From Pterois miles (taxonomy: Eukaryota; Chordata; Actinopteri; Perciformes; Scorpaenidae), in contig CAMQGK010000638.1 of assembly GCA_947000775.1 (NCBI GenBank), forward strand, positions 20,208,501 through 20,272,500: a stretch of 64,000 nucleotides of DNA, given 5' to 3'. Position 1 is the stretch's first letter. Every line of letters begins with the position of its first letter. A model generated the notes under the pieces. The model was not told the DNA's origin. It searched no databases and worked only from the letters and a program-made list of their open reading frames with translations. Below are positions 20,481 through 32,990 of the stretch, one piece after another. A program made the position numbers and the translations under genes.

Positions 20481-22050
20481 AGTGGAGCTTCGTGGCAGCC
20501 AAGGGTGCCTGATGTTTGATAGCTTGTTAAGGCGCATCCAAAGGAGACTCTGATTAATTCTGGCATTTCAGAGGGAATTATTCTGTATTTGCCTCCATGT
20601 CCAGCCCCCACAACCACCACTGGCTCCTTCTCCCTTGGGTATCTAGCAAGGGGGAAAAAAGCCCTTGATGTTAATATGGGAAAGAGGAGGTTAGCGATAT
20701 TGATATGAGCGACTGGAGTGGACGGCCAGAACTTCAGCCTTGCAGGTTCGACAAAGATCAGTCGGACTCAAGGATGTCTCTTCTCCTGAGAGGCTGCGGC
20801 ATTTGAATATGAGAGATAACAAGGCTGGACAAAAGCAGGGAATTAGTGCTGTTTCTGTTAGTGCACGATGAGGGCAATGTGCTGGTTTCTTAGACGTATG
20901 TTCCAGTTTTATTAAAAAGGAAGTCTTCACACTTTTAATTTTTTAGGAAACCTTGTATGGCCTTTTGTTAAAACTAAATTCCTCAAGTATTTCATATTTT
21001 CTGTGTGATGTTGAAAAGCTGGGTGGTTACAACTCTGCTAGCAGCGCAGTATGATTATGCACAAAACCAAGCTGGTGGTAGCTAAATAGAAACAAGCAAA
21101 AAGAATCATATCCGTCTCTTCTTAATATCACTACGCGTTATTATTCACATGGGTGCTCCTGTTTTCATCATCCTTCCGCTTCTATCTCCAATATCCACCA
21201 CGGTTTGTTCATCATTATTTCATCTTTGGTCGACTACCCAGTTGGTGGTGAGCGCAGGTTCACAAGCCTCATGGATAATATGTGTGCTAAACTAATTAGC
21301 ACCAGCCATGCTGTGAGGAAGTACAGGGGCTTTTCAACCACTGATAAAAAGACAAGACAGTCTCACAAAACTCTTTGACAAAGCTGCCCTCCTCAAATGG
21401 GAGTGAGGGGATGCAGGCTGGGCGCTCCTTTAAAATCCGGATCTGAGTAGCGCTTGAACTGCAGAAAGCTCCTCGCTGTTAGCTCTCCTCTCCCAGGTCT
21501 CTTCTCAAAAAAAATAAAAATAAAATAAAATAAAATAAATAAATCATCATGTTCTCGTGACATCCTGGTTGGATCCTGGGAACACGTAGTGAGATATGGC
21601 TCCAAACTTTTAATGACTGTTGTACCACTCAAGACTGTCTTCTCCTGCTAGTTCTGCCTCTGATTATGCATGAATGAACTGTAGATGTTACTGAAGTAAT
21701 ACAGCTTGCAGATGAACCTGCAGTGCATCGACTAATGTACATGCTTGGACAGGAATAAGTCATATTCATGAGAAAATGCTCTCAAACTCAGGGTGTGTCA
21801 ATTTCACAACTGTGCGCAGAGCTGGGAGAGTAACACTGAAATTCATCAATATATCATATTAGCTAACTAATCCCTGAAGTGATAACTTCTGTACTTGGGT
21901 CCTCTACATGGACTCTATTTCCCCATGTTTTTGTCTAATTGACTAATAGAGACAACAATTTCTGAAATTTGTCCAGTGTTGAGGGAGAATGCTGTAGATT
22001 GCAGCTGATAATGGGGCTGTAAATGGGATGTAACATAATCGCTTGAGGCA
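20481..22050. other. Single-copy region, possible conserved non-coding DNA
   Basis: No repeat resemblance apart from the AAAAT microsatellite. Segments at 20510-20900 and 21660-22000 have balanced composition. No gene was supported. Confidence 0.4.
21507..21544 (+). repeat. (AAAAT)n microsatellite
   Basis: A-run followed by AAAAT and AAAT units. Confidence 0.9.
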
Positions 22051-22518
22051 ACTGCTCACCGTGAATTTACGCTCACTAAAAGTGCTTGTGTTTGCCACAG
22101 CTCAGATTGTTATTATAAGTGTCTGACAACATTATGGAAAGAACCCTACAGAGAAATAAAATGTTTTTTGTTTTTTTTTTACCTTTTACTGGATCCAGTC
22201 TGTTTGTTATTGTGTGTCTCGCTCAGAGAAGTCCCCTTGTGAAATCTCAATTTGCATCCACATTGTTAAAATCATGCCATGAGCCTGAGCTATAATTTCT
22301 GTAGTCCTGCACAACAAGCTCTGACAACACCAGTGTCCTCCTCTCTTCACCTCTCACTCATGTTTCCACCATTGTCTCTTCCGCCAACAAGTCACATGAC
22401 ACAATGACAATATAATAAAATCCATAATGTTGTCAGACACTTATAATAAAAATCTCAACCTGTCGGTGGCAAAAACAAGCGCTTTTAGTGAACATACTAT
22501 ATATTGATGGTGAGCAGT
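22051..22518. mobile_element. Long inverted repeat (foldback element)
   Basis: The left arm 22051-22137 (ACTGCTCACC to CATTATGG) and right arm 22422-22518 (CCATAATG to GGTGAGCAGT) are imperfect reverse complements sharing AAGTGTCTGACAACATTATG. The spacer is 284 bases without coding potential. The arm text resembles a repeated percomorph element. Confidence 0.85.
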
Positions 22519-23879
22519 TGTGGTGTTCAACTCATGAGAAATAATAGAGCATGGAGATGGACATCATATACTTCCATAATAATGTTCTAAGCCCTTATAC
22601 ACATTAATTAATTTGTGTTTATTCATGACTCATGACTAGAAAAACTTGACACAGTGCTGAGCTGCATCTCAAATTAATCTCCAGGTTCCCAGCTTTTAGA
22701 TGATGTACACCACATCTATGTGTCATCTACTGCTGATCTGCTATCTCCCCCTAAAGACCCCCTGTACCCCCCTAAAAAAGACTAAAATGGCTCTGTTATG
22801 GGTCCCGGGGTTAAAGTTACACTGACAGCTTGTACAGCTCATAAACTTTTTGTTGAACTACTTTGTGATAAATACAGACATGTGGATGTGAAAGGCCCAA
22901 CCCATCAATTACACACTTGATATCACAGGTCTAGACTCTTTAGTTTACCTCATGTTACATATACATCATCACAAACTGGTATAGTACAAATAAAAGCTTC
23001 TTGTTATATTGGACCCATAAAATGGAACAAATGTTGGAGCCAATCAAAGAAACAGGCTTTTTTCACAGCAGACAGTGTGACTTGTCCTCGAGGGAAAAGC
23101 ACAGAAGTAACATTAACAATGGCTCCGTCATATTCATGTGTACCAGTATGGCTTTGTGACAGTGAGCCAGCGTGCACAATACCAGGAGCCTGAAACTAGA
23201 GCGAAATGAGATTCAGCTATCATTAACTGTATTATTCACACCTATGCTTTTCCTCCTGCGACATGTCAAAATGTCTTTTGTAAATAAATATCATTTAAGG
23301 AGAAAACATTTAAATAATCAATCAGAGTAAATACTGGGATATCCAGGCAGATTTTTGCCATCCTGTCTGTAGATATTACATCTGGCAGTCATCCAGAATT
23401 CATATATATTTGGTGGGTCTAGAGGAAAATAACCAGGATCAATTGATAGTGTAATGAAATGACTGTATGCATAATTCCCTAACTCAAAAAGTGTATTTAC
23501 TGGTGAGTTAGTCTTAAAAGAGGCATTAGCAGATGCAAACCTTTTATATAACCGAATATTATGAATCTGTCTTTGAAGAGTGGACTAAAAGCTTCTGGGG
23601 ATCTGAGGTAATTTATATGACATTTAAAGCCCTGAGTGTTAATCCCTTGTTTAGACCTGTGATATCATCTGCCTAATTGAGACAACTGAACAATCTGCTG
23701 CTGGAACCTCGAGTATTTATTAGCTGTTGCTATTTGTGAACTGTCTGGTAGCACCTTGACCTGCTCCTGGTGCAGCTCAGCGTCACGGCAAAGAGTGTAA
23801 TAGACCCGCTTATCCACTGGAACAAAGCGTATCAGCATCACGTCATCATGTCGCTGTGACGTGAAAATTACACTCCTGC
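22519..23879. other. Unassigned region with probable old repeat
   Basis: 22920-23230 (CAGTGTGACTTGTCCTCG, AATGGCTCCGTCATATTCAT, CAGTGAGCCAGCGTGCAC) reads like a dispersed repeat I cannot name. The remainder is single-copy. No gene was seen. Confidence 0.4.
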
Positions 23880-24790
23880 ATGAAGGTGCAGTGTTTTGTA
23901 GTGTTTTGTAGTGACAGTTGTCACATGTTGTTGAGTGACGGGGGTGAAACTTCAGAGGTAGTTACGGAGTATATAAAGTCAGAAAGACCACCAGGAGGAT
24001 GGGTTCAGCAAACACAGGACTGTCAGGCCTGTGTTTTGCATATATATTTGTTTCGTTTTTTTACTTTATTATTGGTGACTTGAAATGGGGTCATGTTTAC
24101 CGTGTTTGCGAGAAGCTGTGTACACGACATGCGTTGTGTTCAAGTGATTAAGTCGTGGAGAACACCGCTGCTAAGCACTGGCAATATTAATGTTACTCTC
24201 TAGAAGCCACAGAGGCTACTATTATGCACCGATAAATGAACTTCCATGGGCTCCACCATTTCACACGACATCAACAAACACGTCACAAGCTTTCAGAAAC
24301 TTTCCACTTACGAGGTCGTGAATACAACAGAGCACTGTGCTAGATGTGGACCTGCAGATTCCCTGGTTTGTGGTATTATCTCTCACATAATGACGTGCCC
24401 ATACAACTAAACTGCATCCTCAATTATGATTCAAGGGAAGCATATTTTCTCCAGCATTACGGTCGCAGTTACAAAACAGAAACACAACAAAACTACTAGT
24501 TTAGTTAAAAAGTTTGATACATTATTTAAGCTATGGACATAGATTAATTGGCAACACTGAGGAACTTTGGTCTCTGGGGCAAAAGTCCTGTGTTTGTTTG
24601 ACCCCTCCACCACCATGACCTCCTCCCTATTACAGACTCAGGTGCACATACGACATTGCGTCAAAAACAAACAGAATCTGTGACAAAGCATGTTTTCCCT
24701 GAAGTTTAATTCGCAGTGGTGTTGTATTGTAACATACAACAGCCAGTGTGTGGTTTGGAGATAGTTTCATTAGCATCAACAGCTAGCTTA
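23880..24790. mobile_element. W-Z-W repeat cluster
   Basis: A W fragment lies at about 23880-24060 (minus, AAACACAGGACT), with Z between, and a W fragment at about 24440-24620 (plus, AAAGTCCTGTGTTTGTTTGA). The W arms are in inverted orientation. W is matched more fully at 49690-50205 (minus) and 59316-59765 (plus). Confidence 0.6.
24094..24330 (+). mobile_element. Family-Z repeat, copy 1
   Basis: It shares TTGTGTTCAAGTGATTAA, GGCAATATTAAYGTTACT, CTAGAAGCCACAGARGCTA and TTATGCACCGATAAATGAAC with 30662-30946. Confidence 0.75.
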
Positions 24791-26913
24791 TCACGCTAAC
24801 TGCACGGTGATGAAGTCAGGGTTCATCACTATGAAGGATCCCTCTCACATACTGTACATGACATGTAGTTCATTGTTAATATTAAAATACTGATTATAGC
24901 CACAAGTCATCCCATTACCATAATGCAGTACTTAGTAACTTATCAGTGTCTTTATCATATTGAAGTCCTCTTAAGCTCAACTGGGAGAGTCTCTGAGTTT
25001 ATCCTCTTAGCCACTCTGGTATGAGCAGGGACCGAGCATTTACCATTATACAGCAGCAGGTACATTACCTAGCTCTATCTCAAGCCCACTGCGTTGCCCT
25101 CATTAGAGGCATTAATAAGTAATTCAGCTCTCTAACTTCTATCTCCCCTTTCTCCTTGTTCTATAACTGTAGACGCCCTGCCTTTGAATCTCCATCCTTT
25201 TCCGGCCCGCTAATTGCTTTCCTTCCTGCATAATTCCCCGCAGCTCACAATATTGCTGGACACATTGTCACTGGTGGATATGTCTGACACACGGCTGGTG
25301 AGAAGTTAAATGGGGAGGCTAAATGATGCTTCGTGGCCTGGGTGATGATTTGGATGATAATGACCGCAATGATAAAGGACGCTTCTCCGGTCTAATAGCA
25401 TTTGATTTCCCCGTTGGCCAGCGAGGAAAGAGATAGGAGGTATCAGGGTTGCTCATCCAGTGAGAATGACCTTTAATTTCACAACAAGGCCCTGCAGATA
25501 GCAGGCGCATCTCTCTCTACAAACCCTCATTAGATCGCAGAGCTGGGAGCAGCAGTGAAACTTTACTTGGCTGCGAGCTGGAAAAGTTTACAAGGTCAAC
25601 TGCCATCACTGGGTGTCTGAATTTTAAAGGATCGCTGTCTCTCTTGAAAACATCATCTCCCTGGAATAACGGAGTAGAAATGTATAGACAGAGTGAGGAC
25701 GTGGTCTGAAATTATTATATAGCCTATATGTCAGCCAGAGGGGAACAAAATCTGAGCTAAAATAATCTATAAAATTCTGAACCAAAAGCACCCATTTGGT
25801 TTTCCTTGGTTTCTTGTCTGTGTTGTGAAAACCCAGAGTCATACTTCATGAAAGCTTTGCACACAGCTCCCTGCCACAGAGAGGTAATATAAGGTTAATG
25901 TTTCCCTCTGAAATCATTTCAGGGATGACTTTAAATGGCGATGACAAGCTATGCCAGCGAACACTGGGAAAATGTAATTTCTCCACAGTTTATTCAATTA
26001 CTGAGCACAAAAAAAAAAAAAAAATGTCCTCCCCAATGTTTTACCCAAAGAAAATGTCTTATCGTCTCAGAAAGCTGCTCTGAGAATCTGAATCCTGTGC
26101 CAGCGGAGGATATATGTGGGTTAGCTTTGCGCCACGGCACTGGAGCAGAGAACGAGGGCATAAAGCTTGTCCCTGTCCTCCCTTCGTTCCTCTCCTCTCT
26201 TGACAAAACCCAATAACCACCCTGTGTTCCAACAATAGGCTCCAGATAAGGAAAAAAGAAGAGAGAATAATAACGCTCAAGTGCCATGGAGGGTATCTGT
26301 TTTTATCAACCCAGCACTCCAGAGGACGGCCTCAAAAACGTGTGTGTGTCGGTATGTGCACGCCGACTCAATGGCAATGAAAAATACAATTTTTTATCTA
26401 CTTCCCACAGCTGCCCCTAGTGACCCTCACCGCGGCAGAGAAACACCAAAAATACTCACCGATAAGAGAGGCCTTACAAGGGGAGAGTGAATTTTAATCA
26501 CTTAAGAACATGTGTTGTGGCGATACTGTCATGTTCCCTCGGCAGAGGTAGTTAGTGTAACAGCACAATAGTGGAAGGACTCCACAGGGATGCCTATATA
26601 AATATGACAGTGTTGTTTATGCATGAGCTCCTCTTGGCAGGGAGGTGAATATCCGACGCTTATGTTTCTACAACGCAGGGAGCTTCGCCAGATATATTTG
26701 GACACATGCTTTGTCTTGGAGGTGCTGTCAATTACCTGATTGTATTAGTTTGCTGCTTTTCTCCAGTGTTCCTTTAACAATTGCTGTCTGAGAGGAGGGA
26801 ACTGTCTCATGCAAAGTCACACCATGTTTGAGTGGCGATGACACAAGTGGTTTTGGAAATACCATCATGCTGCAATGTCATTCTAGTTCTCCAGTTTTCT
26901 TCTTTGCTTTCGT
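24791..26913. other. Single-copy region, possible conserved non-coding DNA
   Basis: The longest unique stretch so far, over 2 kb. It has an A14 run near 26009, retained CpGs near 25350-25430 and 26100-26150, and no repeat resemblance. The frames listed by eye on both strands are under 100 codons and mutually overlapping. Confidence 0.45.
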
Positions 26914-26979
26914 AAAAGGTGTAGTGTGTAGGATTTGATGGCATCTAGAGGTGTTACAGACTGCAACTAACTGAATACC

Positions 26980-27215
26980 ATTCTGCTCTAGTGTTATCAT
27001 GATACTGGAATTTCTAATTTCGATACCTGGAAAAATATCAATATTCAATACCGTTTTTCAACATTGAGGGCATACAGTTTTAGTTTTTTATTCAAATATA
27101 AATAGCTGAGTGTGTGTCAACTCACTGTCAAAAATACAGCTGGTACTTGCGTTGCGATACTGAAGAAAATGAGTATTGAAACAGTTTAAAATATTCAGTA
27201 TCGATACGTATTGAT
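26980..27215. mobile_element. TATCGATAC-type element fragment
   Basis: Text such as TTTCGATACCTGG, ATTCAATACCG, GTTGCGATACTGAAG and AGTATCGATACGTATTG resembles a common fish hAT-type repeat. It is nested in the AGTGTGTAG element. Confidence 0.5.
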
Positions 27216-27888
27216 TAGGGCTTAAGTTAACATGATAACGCATTAACGCAAATTTGTTTTAATGCCACTGATTTCTTTAATGCATTAATGCAACTCGCAA
27301 TTTTTAGTTTGTAGCAGGCTCAGTTTTGAAGCTAGAGTGAGAAGCTACTGGTATCATATTAAACTAGAAAACCTAAGGAACCAAATGTTAGCTTGTTGCG
27401 AAGGAGGCTAAATAATATCTAAACTTAGGATACAGTATGTGAATGTAAATGGGTTCTCTGGGTACCCACGAGTCTACCCTGTACGGACATGCTCACTTTA
27501 TGATAATCACATGCAGTCTGGGGCAAGTCATTGACAAGTCAGCACACTGACACACTGATAGGTGGTTGCAGTTTACTTGTTTATTTGTCATTGTTTTGTG
27601 TTGTTAATTGATTTCCAGTAATAAATATATACATACGTGTGCATAAAGCAGCATATTTTTGCAATACTTTCACAGTGCATTTTACTGTTGTAACATTTCA
27701 ACTTTTAATTTAAAATATTTACCTAATTTTTTTTTAAATTTAAATTCTTTTATTACTGCTGCATGAAGGGACACTAACAAAATAAGCATCTTTTTGTATG
27801 GTGTGACAGTAAACCTTTTGAATCTTTGATTATTTGCCCACTCCCACGTTTAAGGCACATTTTGAACAAATGCGTGCTCAAGTTATCG
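27216..27888 (-). mobile_element. TAGGGCTGTCA-type element, copy 2 (nested)
   Basis: The minus-oriented counterpart of copy 1 carries TTTAATGCCACTGATTTCTT, GGTATCATATTAAACTAGAA, GGGTACCCACGAGTCT, CACTTTATGATAATCACATG and TTGTCATTGTTTTGTGTTGT. Its far end contains TTTGCCCACTCCCACGTT, with extra AT-rich sequence between 27670 and 27825. Confidence 0.85.
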
Positions 27889-28674
27889 CAGTTTCACAAG
27901 CATATCGGAGAACTACGGTGGCCCTCAGGTAACGTAAAAACACAAAAACTACTGTAGAAACGTGGTAAAGCAACATGGTGGAGTCTGTGAAGAGGATGCA
28001 CTCCCTATGTAGATATTAAGAGCTCATTCTAAATTAACACAAAGACTCTTAGGGCCATCCAATAACTGTAAAATCACAATATTGCAGTGTTGACAAGCCA
28101 CCCGCAGGGAATGGCAGTTAACAGCTACAACCACTGTGTTCAGGGTTTTTGTTTTTTTAAGTCTTTGCAATGTTAGTGCCGCATTTTTACACTTTACTAC
28201 GAATAGAAGTAGCATGACGAGGTGCTGAGGCTCTAGTGCTGCATGTGTGGTGTTTTTTTTTCTGTTTCCCCAGAGGTGATGAATTTTCACCTTTGGGTAA
28301 AATGCCACAACAACAACAATGGAGTCCTCTCTCTCTCTATGTGCTTCAGCCTTCCCTTGTCCACAGTAAATACTCTACCTCTACAACCAGATGCAACCAA
28401 AGCACCCCAGCTGAAAAAAATGCTGCACCTCATAGCCCTTCTCTGTTCTGCATTTAACAATAAATAAAGTTGAATTAGTTTTTAAACTGTTACCTTTATC
28501 ATTTAAAAAGCAACAATATACGTATATTATGGCCTAAAAACAGGATAAATATAGTTACTTGTATTATCACTGCAGGGGAAATTCCTTCAAAACCACAGTC
28601 CTAGTCTCAGGTGATTATACACTAATGAAAACATAGTTATAGATCCCTCAAAATGCTGCACACTGTTACTTTAA

Positions 28675-30661
28675 CCACTAGAAGGCATTTCTCAATTTTA
28701 ATCTCACCTCTTTATATCTGGAATATGCAAATGAAACCATTTTGAACTGAAACAAAATGAAACCGTGTCTCAATTAAATTAGTGTTTCTCAAGAACTCGT
28801 CTGCTTCTGCTCATTTAAAGCGTTGGGTATCTGGGTGTGAACAGGCAACCCTGACAGAGGAATCAGCACCCGGTAACTCTGACATGCTACTCAGCTTCTC
28901 CAAAGCCCCATCAGTCACCAGCGAGACAGGAAGCAGATAGAAACAGGAAGCAAGAGAAATAGTGGAGACAAATGACAGACAAGCTTGTTGGGTAATCTGA
29001 CACTGTCTGATTGGACTGTTCTCTGTCCCGCTCGCTCGTGTCCTGATGTTAGATATCGACGGAGATTCACTCTGTCCTCTTCCGCTATCTGATGGTCGCA
29101 CTCATTGCTTAAAAATGATGTAATTACGATCTCATATGAATCTATTTGTCCCTCCATTAGGGGGAACTCTCAGAGGGCATGGAGAGAAAACAGAGACTGG
29201 ATAATGAGAGCAGAGCCCATTAAAAAGCTTGAGGCTCCTCACATGATGAATTATACAGTGCATGCAAGACATCCTTAAATTCTGTTTGCTGCCCGCTCAT
29301 CCCAGCCAATACACTTAGGCCTGTAATGCATGGTTAATGGGAAGAATGGGAATATCCTGAGAGACGAGAAGTTATTTTGAAAGTAGGCACTTAAAAAAAA
29401 AAACATGCGGTTGGAAATATATGCTTTTAGCGCAGAGAGGTCGCGGCTCGCGGTTCATTTATCATGTGAAACACAAGGCGGAATGTCAATTATGCAGCTT
29501 TTCTCACTTGCGGAGGAATCAGTGTGAAGCTCACATTGTTCTGGCACTAAGAGACAAATGAAGAAAAATGAGGCTCTGATGTCAAATATTATCAGGCATT
29601 TTATTGCTGGACCAGGGTTTTGGGAGAATCGCACCAATTGTGGATGGTACAGTATTGGCCCGCACCTCAGTGTATCTGAGTCCAATTCAATATCTCATTA
29701 CTTTTGGTGTGAATAGGTTGAACGGAGACGATGGCTGGTGTGTCTTGACGATACGGCAGAGTACATACAGCAAAAGGCCAGCGCTTCTTTCTGATATTAA
29801 GTATTGATTTGAAAAGATTGATCTAAACAGTATTAAAAGAGCACTGAGAGAGAACCAGTCAAGCAGATAGTGTAGAAAAAAAAAAACTCACCAGCAGAGA
29901 CCAAAAATAAAGAAAAAAAAATTAGGAAAAGCCACAGATACCTGAGTGTGTGCGAATGCGCCTGGGGCTAAAACGGTTGGAATTAAAGGGTGAGAACAAA
30001 GAGAGAAATGGAAGGAGAAAGTGAGCCATGTAGAGAAATGCTCCAGACTCCAGGAGGTGACACTAATTGGGGTTTTGGCGGCGTAAGCTTGAGAAGGATC
30101 CTCATCTTTTTGTTGAGCTGGATTGAGGAAACGCTCACACGGTTGTGGCAGATGTCAGGATTGCTTGTTTTAGTGTCAAATCTTCACCGTTCCCGTGTAG
30201 GAGAGATGCTCTCGATGTTAACAAGAAAGGCAGAATGCAAGAAATAGCGGCGGTAAAGAGTGAGAGAGCAAAAGCTGGGGGGTATTTTGTCAATACTACT
30301 GTTATGTTTTCAGATATGACATAGCCCTGTGCTCTTGTTCTATTTCGTTTCCATCATTCACTCTGGGATTCACACGTTCCTCTACTCACTGCTGGCCAAA
30401 AAAAGTGTCTTGCTCAAGGGAAATGTGGAGTTTTTTAAAATTTATTTCCTTTTGTTTGGTTTCATAATGAGGGACGGCAAATGTGTACCACAGATATGTC
30501 ACGGTGAGGTGTCCTCACCTGAAAAATGGCAGCATTGGTGGTTTATTCAAACCTAAAAGTGACACCGAAGTTTGTGTAGTTCAAGTCACACCTCCTAAAA
30601 ACAGTCAGTAGACTGTATCAATTACAGTAGACTATATTTAATACAGTAGACATATGGTGCC
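28675..30661. other. Single-copy region, possible conserved non-coding DNA
   Basis: No repeats except A-runs near 29392 and 29880. Near 30600-30655 ACAGTAGAC recurs three times. Open frames (28811-29101 minus, 29990-30247 plus) are short and unsupported. Confidence 0.4.
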
Positions 30662-30946
30662 TTCAAATGGAACTTGTGAACTTGTGTTTAGGACAGAGGA
30701 AGTCATGAATACAACGTGCATTGCGTTCAAGTGGTTAAAACACTGCTGGCAATATCAACGTTACTGTCCAAGTCTAGAAGCCACAGAAGCTAATGATTTA
30801 GCAAGCTAGCAAATGGGTAACATGATGCAAAGAAAAAAATATATGACTAAAATTACAATATACTGTACAATATTAACTTATTATGCACCGATAAATGAAC
30901 TCATATGGGCCCAACTCGTAAACACAACCTGATTTGAAAGCACCAA
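30662..30946 (+). mobile_element. Family-Z repeat, copy 2
   Basis: It matches 24094-24330 and carries extra sequence with TTTAGCAAGCTAGCAAATGG before TTATGCACCGATAAATGAAC. Confidence 0.75.
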
Positions 30947-31325
30947 TAGTCACCGTGATGTCACCCATTGGTCTGTGAACTGCCAGTTTGAAGTCTTGAG
31001 TTCGGCATTTTGGCCGTCACCATCTTGTTTTTTCGCAACCAGAAGTCACACAAGAGGATGGAGCTAAGTAACTAACTCATGAACTGAAGACACACAGTGA
31101 AAGGGTTAAAGGTGAAGATGAAAACATGGACAACTAATAGATGGGACAACACCGTTGTAGCAATCTGTCAATCACAAGGTGCCACGCCATAAAGCATAGC
31201 CTGCTTTATGGTCTGGTTGACTCTAAATGGGATGATAATTTACTAAATGAACATCATGCTGTATTAAAGAAGACCTGAAACTAGTGATTGAGACCATAAA
31301 CTCATGTTTACAATGTTTACTGTCA
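30947..31325 (+). mobile_element. Family-X repeat, copy 5 (partial)
   Basis: It starts at the CRE-like end (here mutated to GTGATGTCACCCATTGG), runs through GCCGTCACCATCTTGTTTTT and GTGGAGCTAAGT-like text, and stops at ACTCATGTTTACAATGTTTACT, before the CTCF-like block. Family Z abuts its start. Confidence 0.85.
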
Positions 31326-32883
31326 CGTTTTTTGTTTTTTTAAACAACAACTAACACTGCCAGAGCTGGAAATTGAACCGCTGCAATGGACAAGTTGGGA
31401 TTTTTGCTGCGGTGGTGTACACGTTTTGCCTTCTGGACTTCCCTGATGCATCTTGATGACAACTCTAACAATATTATTTATTAATTTTAGCTACCCACAT
31501 GCTCCTCACCTAGCCACACTAGCCCTCTTTTTTTCTTTGTTTGTAGCAAACACAAGAAAGGGAAATGAGAAAGAAATGTGATTACAGAAGTTTCTTGTAG
31601 TTCGGCTACAATATTTATCTGAAAAAGGTTTGCATATGTAAAAATATACATCTACCTGTGCGTGTGGGTATAAAAGACGGACATTTTTAGCACACAGACA
31701 GAGCAAACTTTTCTGTGATATGCGTGTGCGGAGTTCATTTATGCGCACAGACCTCAGGGACAGTATGATATATGGCAGGGCTTTTTAGCGGTTACGCATT
31801 TTCTGTCTACGCCTATAGATGATCCATGGAAGTGCTTTGTATGTGTGTGTGCGCAGAGGGGGTGCGTACATGCCGTCCTTGGGGAGTAGACCTAGCTATG
31901 CGGGTCAGGGTGGCTGTGATCTGAATGGAGAACATTAATATTTAAACACAGGCTCCTGAGGGAAAGAGACTGTAAATGATTCATGATTTATACTGTGGGC
32001 TCTCAGCAGCAAAGGCTGGAGCTCCGTAAAGATTCACTGATTCCTCCCTGCTTATGTGCCCTGCTCTGTCCTCCTGTTCCTATATGGGATGCCTTTCATC
32101 TTGCATTCAGTCTCCAAGGGTAATGTCTTCTTCACTTGGTTTCCTTGATTATTTTATTATTTATTCTTCTCGCTAACTTTCCATCATACTTTCTCACTGT
32201 CAACTTTCTGAGCACTTTTTCCTTAAACAGGAATGTGTTTTTTTAATGCACTGTGGCCATCACAGCTGCGGGAAAAATAACCTGTAGGATATTGACTTCA
32301 AACTGAAGAGTCATATATTTCGGGAGGTACAATCTTTTAGGCAGCAATACCGTCCACTGATGCATTATGGGTGTTTTAGATGGCCTCACAGAAGAGCACT
32401 TTCACGCCCATTAAAGCTGAACTGAAATTTGAATTCTCCTCACTTTTTGTGAAAGTTAAATTGTATGATATATGCAGCTATTGTGCATATTTTTACATTT
32501 TTCAAAAAAAGGATAAAACCATTTTGGCTGTTTTTATGGATGAGCTTCAAGCCTCTGAGTTGGCGTTTCCAAGGCAGCGGTTAACTGACATTTGAGGGCT
32601 GGCGTTAGATGTGCTGTTAACTTCGATGATGTGCTACTCCCAGAAGAACCCTGTATATCCTACTAGTGCTGATACAATAATTTTTTCTTTTGCCCTTTTC
32701 AACAAGTTCACATTTTGTTGGTTTTGTGCAGTTAGTTCTTTGAAATCGTCTGTTAACTCATTTCTCTCACAAACTGGAACCAAGCTCGGCTTGCTAGCTT
32801 CCTCTCAGAAAGCAGAAGCTATTTAGCCAAGCTTGCTAACATTAGTAATGAGTCAGATGTCAGTTTTATTATCCCATGATTCA
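31326..32883. other. Single-copy region
   Basis: No recognised repeats. The frames at 32380-32595 and 32611-32826 are consecutive but in AT-rich sequence, with no splice sites or family resemblance. Confidence 0.4.
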
Positions 32884-32990
32884 AATTTCAATTAAATTCA
32901 ATTTCAGTTTATTTTTGTACAGTGTCAAATCATCAATCGTCAGTCATGCTTTTCATATACACAGGCGACAAAATACAGAACAAAACACAA
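32884..32990 (-). mobile_element. Fragment of the TTTATTTxTATAGxGyCAAATCA tail repeat
   Basis: AATTCAATTTCAGTTTATTT followed by GTACAGTGTCAAATCATCAA resembles the tail of a very common fish retroelement. Confidence 0.5.

Larger units (their letters stand above)
26914..28674 (+). mobile_element. AGTGTGTAGGATTT-type DNA element, interrupted
   Basis: The left terminus has TAGTGTGTAGGATTTGATGG and CTGCAACTAACTGAATACC (to 26979). The body resumes near 27892 with GAGAACTACGGTGGCCYTCA and CTCCCTATGTAGATATTAAG. The right end at 28608-28674 has GGTGATTATACACTAATGAA, AGATCCCTCAAAATG and GCACACTGTTACTTTAA, an imperfect inverted match of the left end. 28021-28607 is either an internal region or another insertion. 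Confidence 0.75.

Noticed and set aside
19706..20512. 268-codon open frame, the longest in the window
   Set aside because: It lies in a pyrimidine-rich tract where stop codons are rare. The residues are mostly S, P, L and F, a second long frame overlaps in another phase, and there is no domain or splice context.
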